This document shows positions 18,356 through 26,504 of a DNA stretch of 64,000 nucleotides, one piece after another. Each line of letters starts with the position of its first letter. Position 1 is the first letter of the stretch. Origin of the DNA: Gracilimonas sp034520725 (lineage in GTDB: Bacteria; Bacteroidota; Rhodothermia; Balneolales; Balneolaceae); contig JAXHNH010000011.1 of the NCBI GenBank assembly GCA_034520725.1, positions 434,001 to 498,000 on the forward strand, given 5' to 3'. The translations under genes were made by a program, and so were the position numbers. The notes beneath the pieces were generated by a model, which was not told the origin of the DNA, made no database searches, and was given only the letters and a program-made list of their open reading frames with translations.

Positions 18356-19811
18356 CTAATCATTTCCAATGAAACCTTGGTCCCAAAATCTAGGATATAT
18401 TCTTGCAGTATTCGTTTCTTCCTTAAATTTTTCCCTTCTATCATTTAAATCAGGTAATTGAGTTACAAAAATTGAAAATGTTAGAATACTAACAACCAAT
18501 AAAATACATCCAATAATTTTTTGAATAGGTTTTGAAGGAGTCTCAATTAAGAATATATCCTTGTTTATATATTTATAGTAATGTCCAATGATTATTCCGA
18601 TTATTAAACACCCCATTAACTGACTTAGTGGGGAAATAAATAATCCTGAAAAATTTGAATGAACCAATACAGCTAAAAGTGAAGCTGTCAGAGATATGTT
18701 GAAATTTGTTGCTTTGTTATAGGTAACCTTGATCCATTTTACTAATAAAATTGCACCGGAAATCATTAAATCAAACAAAGCCGGTAATCCCCATTCTGCT
18801 CCCCATAGTAAATACATATTATGAGGAGAAGATATCATATACGGATTTTGTAAATTTGAAAAATGCATAGGGCCTAAACCACTCAATGGGTATTGTTTTA
18901 TATATTCAAATGCCGCAGCCCACAGTTCCAATCTCCCGGTAGTACCGGTACGAGTTAAAATGACCTTCCCTCCGGTATCGTGAAACAGATGAAACCCGGC
19001 ATAATAAACGGCTAAACCGATCAGTGCAGTGATTGTAAAATATTTTAAGTATTCAACTGCATTTTTTTTGTACAAAATAATTACTAGAAATAATGATATT
19101 AAAAGCCCAAGCGATGTTCCCCTGGCATCTGAAGCAAAAACAAGTGACCACCAGCATGAAATAATAAAAATCAATAAGATTTTAAAACCGAATACCAACT
19201 CACCTCTATATTTAAGGTAGGCACCGATCATAATTGGGATAGTCCAAGTATGAAGGTGGTTTAAAAATCTGATATGCGCAAATCCCATAAATGGATCAGG
19301 ACCAAAAGCTTCTACCATCAATTAATATTTTATACCTGTTTATATTGGGCCATAATACCCAATTAGGATCTAAGTGGGACTTGAATTACTGTTCCTGCTA
19401 CCCGTATGCTATAAAGTAAAGCTAAAGAAAAAACAATAAGTATAAATGCTTTAGTAACTATCTCCGACTTTCTTTTATAATAATGAGCTATTACAATTGT
19501 CATTTGAAACAAAGCGACATACCATCCTATTTCTAAAACTGACCAATATTTGTACTCTGAAACAAATAAAATATTGACTGTTAATAAAAGGACTAGAGTA
19601 GGAAAAAGCTAATTCCAATCCATGTTGGAAATATTTAATCGAAATTTATAGATAAGAATAAAATGAATAGAACTGAATTCAGTAATAAAGCTATTCCTTT
19701 CTAAAATTCTTTTTTCATCATACAATTCTGCCAGACCAAAATTAATTGAAGGGCTAAATACAACTATGAAATCTGTAATGACGAATATAAGCCATGGAGT
19801 AAATATTTCAT
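18356..19811 (-). pseudogene. O-antigen ligase/Wzy-like membrane protein, several disruptions
   Basis: The 3' two thirds read as 321 residues from a TTG at 19321: about eight transmembrane helices plus the large periplasmic loop typical of the Wzy_C fold (GTTGRLELWAAAFEYIKQYP...GPMHFSNLQNPYMISSPHNMYLL). Upstream, more membrane helices read in other frames: 19609-19811 up to a TAG, then 19370-19608, then a frame change before 19321. The gene thus has at least three lesions. It lies between two pilin-like genes, the place where pilin O-oligosaccharyltransferases (PglL/TfpO type) sit in other bacteria, so pilin glycosylation is a reasonable guess. An ordinary surface polysaccharide ligase is the alternative. 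Confidence 0.65.
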
Positions 19812-19840
19812 AAAAAAAAAGCCCTGATATCAATCAGGGC
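19812..19840 (-). terminator. Rho-independent terminator of the second pilin-like gene
   Basis: Perfect eight-base stem GCCCTGAT/ATCAGGGC with a four-base loop, followed on the minus strand by nine T. It ends transcription from 20333 ahead of the ligase-like gene. Confidence 0.85.
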
Positions 19841-19865
19841 TTTATAATTATGCTAATTAATGATC

Positions 19866-20333
19866 TTAGTTAGAATAACTTAGTCCATCTGGTACAATAG
19901 TTGCAATCAATGGATCATGCAGCAGTTATCACGGCTAGATCCACCATCAGTTACAGTTCCAGGAGCATATGCATCATCACTAGCAGGATGAGCTGTTACA
20001 GTGAATTGATCAGTGGTCCCTGCACCAGATATGACATATCGGTCCGTTTTCATTTCCTAGCTGCGATTACCAGCATAGGATCTGAAATTCCATTAGCTGA
20101 AAATGCCATGCTTTCAAAGGTAATATCAGTGAAGTCTTGTCCACCCCCACCTAAGCATTTCAGGCTTCATGTAGATAACCTTGAGCTGAAGCTGCAATAG
20201 TTGCTACATCCTGTCTCACAGCATCCAGGTTAGCTGAATCTGCGGCAGAGCCGAAGGTGTTAATAGCTACCACGGTTGCGATACCTACGATGATTGTTAC
20301 GAGTATTACGAGTAATAATTGTTGTTGACCCAT
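19866..20333 (-). pseudogene. MGQQQ-type pilin-like protein, second copy, multiply frameshifted
   Basis: AGGAG before the ATG at 20333 is a good ribosome-binding site. The first 57 residues read cleanly (MGQQQLLLVILVTIIVGIAT and on), then the frame breaks at about 20160, 20145, 20050 and again near 19920. Stitched together it gives a GYYMKPEMLGGGG segment, a beta-rich domain and an end near SYSN, parallel to the intact paralogue at 17919. Four or more indels in under 500 bases exceeds the rate elsewhere in the window, so true decay or a poorly covered stretch are both possible. Confidence 0.65.
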
Positions 20334-20677
20334 GATGATCTCCTAGTGTATTGTTTGTTTGTTTATTTGTGTTGTTAAACTTTTCAATTTCGTCTGATGC
20401 AAATGTTAAGATTAACCGCATCAAAGTAAATTAGAAATTTTTTAGTGTTTGTGAATTTGTTTCCGATCACAAGAGGTATCGTTTACCGTCCTGTTACAAA
20501 AAACATAATATTAAAAAATCTTAATATTACATAATTAGTCTTTTAAGCAGTACGTCAATGATCAACCTCTTTGTTGTTTGATCTGCCACCATGATAAACA
20601 AAGGTGCAAGACAGATACTATTAAAATACTCTTAAAATTGTATATCGCTGCCGGACAGCCTATTAAAGGCACATTTA
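20334..20677. other. Intergenic region upstream of the second pilin-like gene
   Basis: About 340 AT-rich bases between the pilin-like gene and the SDR gene. No ORF, hairpin or RNA is supported. It presumably holds the pilin promoter. Confidence 0.45.
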
Positions 20678-21391
20678 TTACATCGGAGGGACTTCCCCAC
20701 CCTGCGGCATGAGGTTTATTTCTTCCGCAACGGTTCGTTTGCTGAGCTGGGATAAACTCAAAATAAGACGTCCAACATCCTCCGGATCAATGAGTTTTTG
20801 GGTATCAATATCTACTCCATCCCAGGAAGTTGAGTATGTTTGCCCCAGATTTATAGCCGATACCGCAATATTAGACTTCATTAATTCCTTGCGCAAGGAA
20901 CGGGTATATCCCAAAAGCGCATGTTTCGAGGCCGAATAAGCCCCGCTACCTTCCAATCCTTTCAGTGCTCCCATCGAAGCTATGTTTACGATCAGCCCAC
21001 GGTCCAAATCTTTCATAGCCGGCAAAACCGCTTGTGTTAAATTAAAAGCCCCTACCGTATTTACTTCAAGCTGTGAGCGAAATTCTTCCGGTATGGTTTG
21101 CTGCGTTGGTTTATATAAAAAACTGCCCGCATTATTTACTAGTATCCCAATATTATAGTCTTCGAGATCGGATTGTGCCAACTGCTTTTCATCTGTAATA
21201 TCTGCTGCTATGGTATGAACCGATTGGGCGCCTTCACTGATACAGGTCTCTTTGGCGATTTTCAGATCATCCTCATTTCTTGCTAATATAATAATTGGTC
21301 GCTCGGTTTCTCTTGCAAATACCTTCGCAATGGAAAGACCTATTCCCTTACTTCCTCCGGATATCAGAACTGCTGCGTCTTTGTATGGCAT
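20678..21391 (-). CDS. Short-chain dehydrogenase/reductase
   Basis: Rossmann-fold oxidoreductase of 237 residues. The cofactor motif GGSKGIG (near 12-18), NNAG (near 88) and catalytic YSASK (Tyr and Lys near 150) with an upstream Ser are all present. It resembles 3-oxoacyl-ACP reductase and sepiapterin reductase-like SDRs; the substrate cannot be told. It stands alone, with repeats on the upstream side. Confidence 0.85.
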   Translation of the reverse strand: MPYKDAAVLISGGSKGIGLSIAKVFARETERPIIILARNEDDLKIAKETCISEGAQSVHTIAADITDEKQLAQSDLEDYNIGILVNNAGSFLYKPTQQTIPEEFRSQLEVNTVGAFNLTQAVLPAMKDLDRGLIVNIASMGALKGLEGSGAYSASKHALLGYTRSLRKELMKSNIAVSAINLGQTYSTSWDGVDIDTQKLIDPEDVGRLILSLSQLSKRTVAEEINLMPQGGEVPPM

Positions 21392-21499
21392 AGATGATAG
21401 TTAGCATTATTGAATACGTATAAAGAAGGTAACTCCATGATTCGGCTCAAACAAAAGAAAAACATACTTTTAATAAACTGTTTGCGACATGGAATTAGC

Positions 21500-21565
21500 T
21501 GACTCACATCCCCCTGTAAAATCAGCAAGCTGATTTTACTATCCCTCTTCAAAGAGGGAATTTAT
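21500..21565 (+). repeat. Family 2 interspersed half-element
   Basis: ACTCACATCCCCCTG end, hairpin GTAAAATCAGC-AA-GCTGATTTTAC and CCCTCTTCAAAGAGGG hairpin. It is the reverse-oriented partner of 16580-16640. Confidence 0.75.
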
Positions 21566-21647
21566 CCTTCGACTTAAACAATAGTTTTATAACTACTTAC
21601 TAAGCAACTCTGCACTGAAAGTGCAGAGTTGTTTAGTTTGCTATCGG

Positions 21648-22038
21648 CTACAATCCATCACCCCGTCCTCGCCCTGGCAAGTCTAGAAATAGATTCATAC
21701 CGGACGAAATGATGGATTTCGACGTGCAGAACTCCATCATTTGGCTCTTTTGATTAGACTTTGTTATTCATTCCTATTCGAGCCGGGTGATGGAGTGGGC
21801 CGAGCATAAGAGCTATGATCGGGCCTTTATGGATGGCAATCAGATACCTCCCAACCGGTGCATTTATAGTATTAGCTATCAGGCTACAATCCATCACCCC
21901 GTCCTCGCCCTGGCAAGTCTAGAAATAGATTCATACCGGACGAAATGATGGATTTTGATGTGTAGTAACTCCATCATTTGGCTCTTTTTGAACAGGCTTT
22001 GTTGTTCATTTCTATTCGAGCCGGGTGATGGAGTGGTC
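21648..22038. repeat. Duplicated unit of two family 1 palindromes (elements E4-E7)
   Basis: Two near-identical units of about 150 bases (21648-21800 and 21884-22038) lie 84 bases apart. Each carries a subtype B palindrome (21655-21715, 21891-21951; CCATCACCCCGTCC/GGACGAAATGATGG) followed by a subtype A palindrome (21734-21793, 21971-22031; CCATCATTTGGCTC/GAGCCGGGTGATGG). The loops of the B elements are identical; those of the A elements have drifted. Confidence 0.8.
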
Positions 22039-22053
22039 AAATAACCCAATTAG

Positions 22054-22150
22054 GTCATTCCCGTGAAAACGGGAATCTAATAAGTGCCTTAAGGTCAACA
22101 GTAGAACCCATATTAACAATTAGATTTCGGGCATTCGCCGCGAAATGACT
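22054..22150. repeat. Inverted repeat with CCCGTGAAAACGGG core
   Basis: Left arm GTCATTCCCGTGAAAACGGG plus AATCTAA, right arm 22120-22150 reading TTAGATTTCGGGC...GCGAAATGAC. It resembles a widespread bacterial interspersed repeat with a TCATTCCCG core. Confidence 0.6.
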
Positions 22151-22174
22151 TCATACATTCCTTATATAAATCCC

Positions 22175-22840
22175 TTAAGGCACCTTCAGGAATTTGTGGG
22201 TTTGAAGACTAATGCCCCACTCAGGGTTTTCCTTCACGTAATCTACAATAAGATCTATGGATTCCGGGGTATCCCATTCAGGTTGCAGTAACAATCGGGT
22301 TCCTTCTGGGCACTTTTCGGCGTTCTCTTGTGCCCACTTGAGATCTTTATTGGTCAGAACCACCACTTTTAATTCATCTACGTAGGAGAAAACTTCTTCG
22401 GTTGGTTTCTTGAACCGTTTTGGAGAGAGGGTGATCCAATCCAGTGATCCGGATAAGGGGGAGCTACCACTAGTTTCAATGTGGATTTGAAGTCCGGCAG
22501 ACTTAAGTCCTAAGGTCAAAGGGAGCAGATCATGCAACAGTGGCTCTCCTCCTGTTATCACCACAAAAGGCGCTCCGCTCTCGCTAGCTGCCTTCACCAG
22601 TTCACGCACTGTAAGTTTAGGGTGGCCATCTTCTTCCCAGCTGTCCTTTACATCGCACCACCAGCAATTCACATCACAGCCGGCCGTTCGAATGAAGTAA
22701 GAAGCCCGGCCCGCATGGGCACCTTCACCCTGAATGGTGTAGAAATGCTCCATGATCGGGTATTCCACATCAAGGTATTTCCTGGTGTTCTCTGTGTCTA
22801 TCTGTGTATCTGTTTTAAACATCCTTATCGGTGTATTCAA
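22175..22840 (-). CDS. queE: 7-carboxy-7-deazaguanine synthase
   Basis: Radical SAM enzyme that converts 6-carboxytetrahydropterin to 7-carboxy-7-deazaguanine in queuosine synthesis. The cluster motif is CDVNCWWC (Cx3CxxC, about residue 57), preceded by the family signature FYTIQGEGAHAGRASYFIRT. VITGGEPLL follows as the SAM-binding GGE motif. Length 221 is normal. The first ATG (22840) would overlap queD by 26 bases; the ATG at residue 7 (22822) would overlap by only 8 and is an equally good start. It is translationally coupled to queD; other queuosine genes are not in the window. Confidence 0.93.
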   Translation of the reverse strand: MNTPIRMFKTDTQIDTENTRKYLDVEYPIMEHFYTIQGEGAHAGRASYFIRTAGCDVNCWWCDVKDSWEEDGHPKLTVRELVKAASESGAPFVVITGGEPLLHDLLPLTLGLKSAGLQIHIETSGSSPLSGSLDWITLSPKRFKKPTEEVFSYVDELKVVVLTNKDLKWAQENAEKCPEGTRLLLQPEWDTPESIDLIVDYVKENPEWGISLQTHKFLKVP

Positions 22841-23204
22841 CCCAACTGCTGTCTGTTTCCCAAACCGTTACGGTAAGGTCGATGCCGTCCGGGATCCTGC
22901 CTTTGGTTACTTTGTGGATAAATTCAGCAATTCTCTCTGCCGTTGTATTCTGTGATATGAGATCATTCAACACACCGTGATCAAATCCACCCTTCTCTGA
23001 ATCTTTGGCGGCCCATTTCAATTCCTTGAAATCACAGACCATATCAGGGGTTTCAAGATATTGAGAGGGATTGAGCTTATTCGATTTAGCAGTCATTTTC
23101 ACTTTATATGTATGTCCGTGCATTCTACCGCACTTTCCATCATAACCTTCAATGAAATGAGCTGCGTCGAATTTAAACTCGGTGTGTAGTGTCCAGGTTG
23201 GCAT
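22815..23204 (-). CDS. queD: 6-carboxy-5,6,7,8-tetrahydropterin synthase
   Basis: Makes the QueE substrate from dihydroneopterin triphosphate. Zinc ligands are visible as the His of DAAHF and the HGH of CGRMHGHTYKV, which also contains the catalytic Cys. The C-terminal VTVWETDSSWVEY carries the pterin-anchoring Glu. At 129 residues it is typical. It is upstream of and overlaps queE. Confidence 0.93.
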   Translation of the reverse strand: MPTWTLHTEFKFDAAHFIEGYDGKCGRMHGHTYKVKMTAKSNKLNPSQYLETPDMVCDFKELKWAAKDSEKGGFDHGVLNDLISQNTTAERIAEFIHKVTKGRIPDGIDLTVTVWETDSSWVEYTDKDV

Positions 23205-23250
23205 TATCCGTAATAAATTTTGTGTTCGTTTTAAGCCATTTTATGCAAAT

Positions 23251-23271
23251 AAAAAAAGCCACATCTGTGGC
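23251..23271 (-). terminator. Rho-independent terminator of the redoxin gene
   Basis: Stem GCCACA/TGTGGC with a two-base loop, followed on the minus strand by seven T. It lies just downstream of the stop at 23302 and upstream of queD. Confidence 0.8.
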
Positions 23272-23301
23272 ACGACCAAAACTACGGTTTTTTTGGGATA
23301 A

Positions 23302-23907
23302 TTACTCAGATCGCTTTATAGAGCAACCAATGATCCGGGTTTGACGAGGCTGTATAGTTTCACCATCCAGCAGGGCCTTCAAGGCATTCATTACATAAGC
23401 ATTTGAAACACCTGAGGCATTATCCGGATCATCGTCTATGGCCCCATGATAGACCAGTTGCAGGTTTAGATCGAAAACAAATACCTCGGGTGAGTACTGT
23501 GCCCCGAAAGCATCTGCTAACTCGTGCCCCGAATCCAAAGCATACAAAAAGTTATAACCCTGCTTTTGAGCGCGTCTGTTCATGTCATTCAGGGATTCTC
23601 CACGATCGCGGATGCGTTCATTAGAGTTAAGTACGATCATTCCAAAATCATTAGACGAGGCAAAGGTTGATATATCGATCATGCGGTCTTCCCATTTTGC
23701 TACCCAAGGACATGTATTGGATGAGAAGATCACGATCAGGCCATTATTGTCTGCTGCTTGCCGAAGTGAGATGTTTCGACCGGACGTATCTTCAACCTGT
23801 TGGTCAACAAGTGGTATTACATTGCCAAAACTGAGTCGCCCCTGCCCAAATCCAAGATTTATGACAAATAAAGAGATCAATACTGTCAGTGAAAAATGTT
23901 TAGTCAA
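23302..23907 (-). CDS. Exported AhpC/TSA-type redoxin
   Basis: A 201-residue thioredoxin-fold protein with a signal peptide (1-21, near GFGQG). The active-site region FSSNTCPWVAKWEDRM has a single Cys at the place where relatives carry CNHCPYVKAYEDR, so it is a one-cysteine member. Later elements ALDSGHELADAFGAQYSPEVFVFD include the cis-Pro-like turn of peroxiredoxin-like proteins. Probably periplasmic thiol-based reduction or peroxide detoxification; the exact reaction is unknown. Confidence 0.78.
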   Translation of the reverse strand: MTKHFSLTVLISLFVINLGFGQGRLSFGNVIPLVDQQVEDTSGRNISLRQAADNNGLIVIFSSNTCPWVAKWEDRMIDISTFASSNDFGMIVLNSNERIRDRGESLNDMNRRAQKQGYNFLYALDSGHELADAFGAQYSPEVFVFDLNLQLVYHGAIDDDPDNASGVSNAYVMNALKALLDGETIQPRQTRIIGCSIKRSE

Positions 23908-23986
23908 AATGTGATCCCTGTTTTAATAGTATTTTTTTTGATGATGATCTAAGCCTGAGTCATAATACATAAAGCAAGCCTAAAAT

Positions 23987-24859
23987 TCATTCAGTGGTTC
24001 GATCAGACAGGATATCCTTTAATCGTTCATAGGTTGGACTATCTGAATCCTTCAACTCAGATATATTTAACGCCTCCAAGCCCAAAACCTTATATAGGTT
24101 CAATAGTTCAGGATCAGATCGGAGGAGTTCCAAATGATTAGAAACCGTGTTTACATCACCTCTGGCAATGGGACCGGTCAGTGAGTCAGAAACCCCATTT
24201 TGCTCAATGTTATCCATAGTATTTCGCATTAAGGGTATAAGTGCTTTTAACGACACCTCTTCAGTTATGCCTCCTTTTGCCGAAACTTTGGTCATGAGAT
24301 CCGCAAGAACCACCAGATAATTTGAAGCAATAACAGCAGAAGCATGCAGATAAGGTTTTTGTGAGGCCTCAATTTCAATGAAATCTGCATTAAGATCTTC
24401 TGCGATTCTTTCAAAAACTCTGATCATCTCCTCATCCCCCTCCACATCAAACCAGGTATCCTTGAAATCTTTAGTTGAACCGGTGATCGATCGGTTTGGA
24501 TGAAATGAAGCGGTCTTTGCTCCTTTTGATTTTAATTTATTCAGAATTGCTGAAGAATGTGTACCGGAGCAATGAGCCACAGCTTTACCATTCAAAGTCT
24601 TTAAATTTTGACCAATTTCATCAACGACCTCTGAAATAGCATCATCCGGAACCGTGATCAAAATAAGTTCTCCCAGGTTATCCATGGTTCCCGGAACTGA
24701 ATTCAGAAAAGTCACTTCAGAATGATTTGACTTCAATTCATAAGGAATTGAACCTTTATTAATAGCTGAATGGATTCTGTATCCATTTTCTGAAAGAACC
24801 CTGAGCAAAGCTGTTCCAACTTTACCGAGTCCAATTATTGAAATTGTGGGTTTATCCAT
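23987..24859 (-). CDS. Rossmann-fold/DUF2520 oxidoreductase-like protein
   Basis: From the ATG at 24859 the protein is 290 residues: an NAD(P)-binding N-terminal domain (ISIIGLGKVGTALLRVL, GxGxxG) and a helical DUF2520 C-terminal domain (SFHPNRSITG, KPYLHASAVIASNYLV). Structurally such proteins resemble pyrroline-carboxylate and F420-dependent reductases, but no reaction is established. The ATG is one base after the TGA of the MEMO-like gene, so the longer frame from 24943 is not used. The coupling suggests a shared but unknown pathway. Confidence 0.75.
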   Translation of the reverse strand: MDKPTISIIGLGKVGTALLRVLSENGYRIHSAINKGSIPYELKSNHSEVTFLNSVPGTMDNLGELILITVPDDAISEVVDEIGQNLKTLNGKAVAHCSGTHSSAILNKLKSKGAKTASFHPNRSITGSTKDFKDTWFDVEGDEEMIRVFERIAEDLNADFIEIEASQKPYLHASAVIASNYLVVLADLMTKVSAKGGITEEVSLKALIPLMRNTMDNIEQNGVSDSLTGPIARGDVNTVSNHLELLRSDPELLNLYKVLGLEALNISELKDSDSPTYERLKDILSDRTTE

Positions 24860-24860
24860 T

Positions 24861-25613
24861 TCAGGCTTTTTGCAGTTTACCGCGCTTAGCATAACCACAA
24901 ATATTAGATGCAGATTCGATGTGATCCAGAAATTCGACTTCAAATCCCCACGAGCGTGCTACCAAAATGCCACTCATGAAAGCACGAGCTCCATTCACGG
25001 TCTTTTCATTGCTATTTAAATAGTGCATCAGTCCTGATTCATTATTTTTAACAACCAAAGACCTTAAGTGCTCCAGTTCTTCAGGACTGTTGGCCGGTAC
25101 ATCACAACAGTAAACAATCAGAGCATTCTTATTCAGGAGTAGCTCATCCAACGTGTAAGCCAGTTCACGAATGATCGCAGGATCATAATCCCCAATCTGT
25201 AAACTGACTATATCAAAATCATTAAAAACAGCTTGCAGGACAGGCAAATGAGTAAAGAGACTCATCTCTTTGCTATAGCCTTCATCAGCAATGAAGAAAT
25301 CATCCTCTTCGTCACAAAATTCATTCCTCAGATAATCATTAACTTCTACTTCACCAAAACGGGATTCAAAGGTTTTGTTGGAAGGCATAGCCAGCTTCTT
25401 TTGTAAATGACCGGTATAGGATTCTATTACTACAATGGTATCGAACTTCTGACCCAGTACTGTTTTATACGTTGTACAGATCTCACTGAAATTACTCTCA
25501 TCAACATGATTGGGAACAAACAGCATTCTGACCTCATCAGAACCGACGTTCAGAGCTCCTGCTTCTTCAATGTGCTTTCTTATCTCTTGTTTCGAAAGGT
25601 TTTCAATATTCAT
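24861..25613 (-). CDS. MEMO1-family (AmmeMemoRadiSam system protein B-like) protein
   Basis: A 250-residue protein aligned by eye to the MEMO fold: the N-terminal IVVIESYTGHLQ segment, RFGEVEVNDYL, MSLFTHLPVLQAVFNDFDIVSLQIGD (family EHSLEVQLPFLQ) and the C-terminal WGFEVEFLDHIESASNICGYAKRG. The His residues of the putative metal site are only partly retained, so it is a divergent member. AmmeMemoRadiSam proteins usually occur with AMMECR1-like and radical SAM partners; neither is in the window. Function unknown. Confidence 0.6.
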   Translation of the reverse strand: MNIENLSKQEIRKHIEEAGALNVGSDEVRMLFVPNHVDESNFSEICTTYKTVLGQKFDTIVVIESYTGHLQKKLAMPSNKTFESRFGEVEVNDYLRNEFCDEEDDFFIADEGYSKEMSLFTHLPVLQAVFNDFDIVSLQIGDYDPAIIRELAYTLDELLLNKNALIVYCCDVPANSPEELEHLRSLVVKNNESGLMHYLNSNEKTVNGARAFMSGILVARSWGFEVEFLDHIESASNICGYAKRGKLQKA

Positions 25614-25644
25614 GATGCTGAATGCGATGTTTTAATTATATCTA

Positions 25645-25703
25645 TAAAAAAAGCCTAAACACACTATCGCTGCGCCAACGCAATTGGTGTATTTAGGCTT
25701 TGT
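25645..25703 (-). terminator. Terminator of the phosphopantetheinyl transferase gene
   Basis: Stem AAGCCTAAA(CAC) pairs with (GTG)TATTTAGGCTT around a 20-base loop, followed on the minus strand by seven T. It lies directly after the stop at 25711. Confidence 0.8.
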
Positions 25704-25710
25704 TATTCTA

Positions 25711-26349
25711 TCAAATATGTTTGCTTTGATAAGCTAATGCTACCTGATGATCTGTTTCCCTAAAACTACAAATTTCAATTAATTTATCATTGTTAAATCT
25801 TGCAGAAATTCCCCCCTCTTTTTCAACGGTTATGATCACTTCATTCAGCTTTGTCCTCAATCCTGTACCAAGGCATTTTACAGCTGCTTCTTTCAGGGTC
25901 CATATCTGAAGTGGGTTCAGGTTTTCTAATGCTTGTTTTTCGTTTTGATCCAATACCCGGTTGAGTACTCTTTCCGGGATATTTCTTCCTATTGTTTCCG
26001 TATCAACCCCAACATCCAAAGATTCGGAAAAAGCACAAAAGACCATTTCCTGACTGTGCGAGAAACTAACGAATAATTTCCTGTCTCCATCTTTAGCATA
26101 TGGTTTCCCTCCCTTTTCTTTATCCAACTGAACCTCATTCGTATCATAACCCATATCTTTCAACATATACCGGAAGAGGTGTCTTGCAGTTAAATACTCC
26201 GCCTGTCTGCCAGGGTTTTTAAAATTTAGAAATTCTGACTTCTCTTTTTCTGAGAGAAAATAAGTAGAGTAATCACCTGAGATCGGAGCATAACCCAACG
26301 AAACCTCTTTGGGAAACCTATCAATATGTGATGTATCAATGATCTGCAT
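25711..26349 (-). CDS. 4'-phosphopantetheinyl transferase, Sfp type
   Basis: Transfers phosphopantetheine from CoA to carrier-protein serines. The magnesium motif GVDTE (about residue 114) and the WTLKEAAVKCLG motif (about 155) are both intact, and VSFSHSQEMV matches the substrate-side segment. Length 212 fits the Sfp/EntD class rather than AcpS. No synthase genes are nearby, so it may serve fatty-acid ACP or a distant cluster. Confidence 0.9.
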   Translation of the reverse strand: MQIIDTSHIDRFPKEVSLGYAPISGDYSTYFLSEKEKSEFLNFKNPGRQAEYLTARHLFRYMLKDMGYDTNEVQLDKEKGGKPYAKDGDRKLFVSFSHSQEMVFCAFSESLDVGVDTETIGRNIPERVLNRVLDQNEKQALENLNPLQIWTLKEAAVKCLGTGLRTKLNEVIITVEKEGGISARFNNDKLIEICSFRETDHQVALAYQSKHI

Positions 26350-26415
26350 AACGGAAATTAGGTGAGCCGAAGGATACTGATTTTAGTGGATAATGCAGAA
26401 TAGATAAGCGAAATG

Positions 26416-26504
26416 CGGAGAGGGAGGGATTCGAACCCTCGGTATCCCGTAAAGGATACACTCGCTTTCCAGGCGAGCCCGTTCGACCGCTCTGGCACCT
26501 CTCC
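26416..26504 (-). tRNA. tRNA-Ser (anticodon GGA)
   Basis: An 89-base class II tRNA. The acceptor stem is GGAGAGG/CCTCTCC with discriminator G, the anticodon arm is CTCGC-CTGGAAA-GCGAG giving anticodon GGA, there is a long variable arm, and the T-arm is GAGGGTTCGAATCCCTC. CCA is not encoded. Confidence 0.96.

Larger units (their letters stand above)
21392..22174. other. Repeat-filled intergenic region between SDR and queE
   Basis: No gene is supported. It contains a family 2 half-element (21500-21565), a perfect 12-base-stem hairpin (CAACTCTGCACT, loop GAA, 21605-21631), four family 1 palindromes arranged as a duplicated pair (21648-22038) and a CCCGTGAAAACGGG-type inverted repeat (22054-22150). 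Confidence 0.7.

Noticed and set aside
21605..21631. Terminator hairpin with a 12-base stem
   Set aside because: No gene ends close by in the right orientation and the T stretch is interrupted, so it is listed only as part of the repeat region.
15690..22174. CRISPR array
   Set aside because: Repeats are palindromic and irregularly spaced without unique spacers of constant length, and no cas gene is present.
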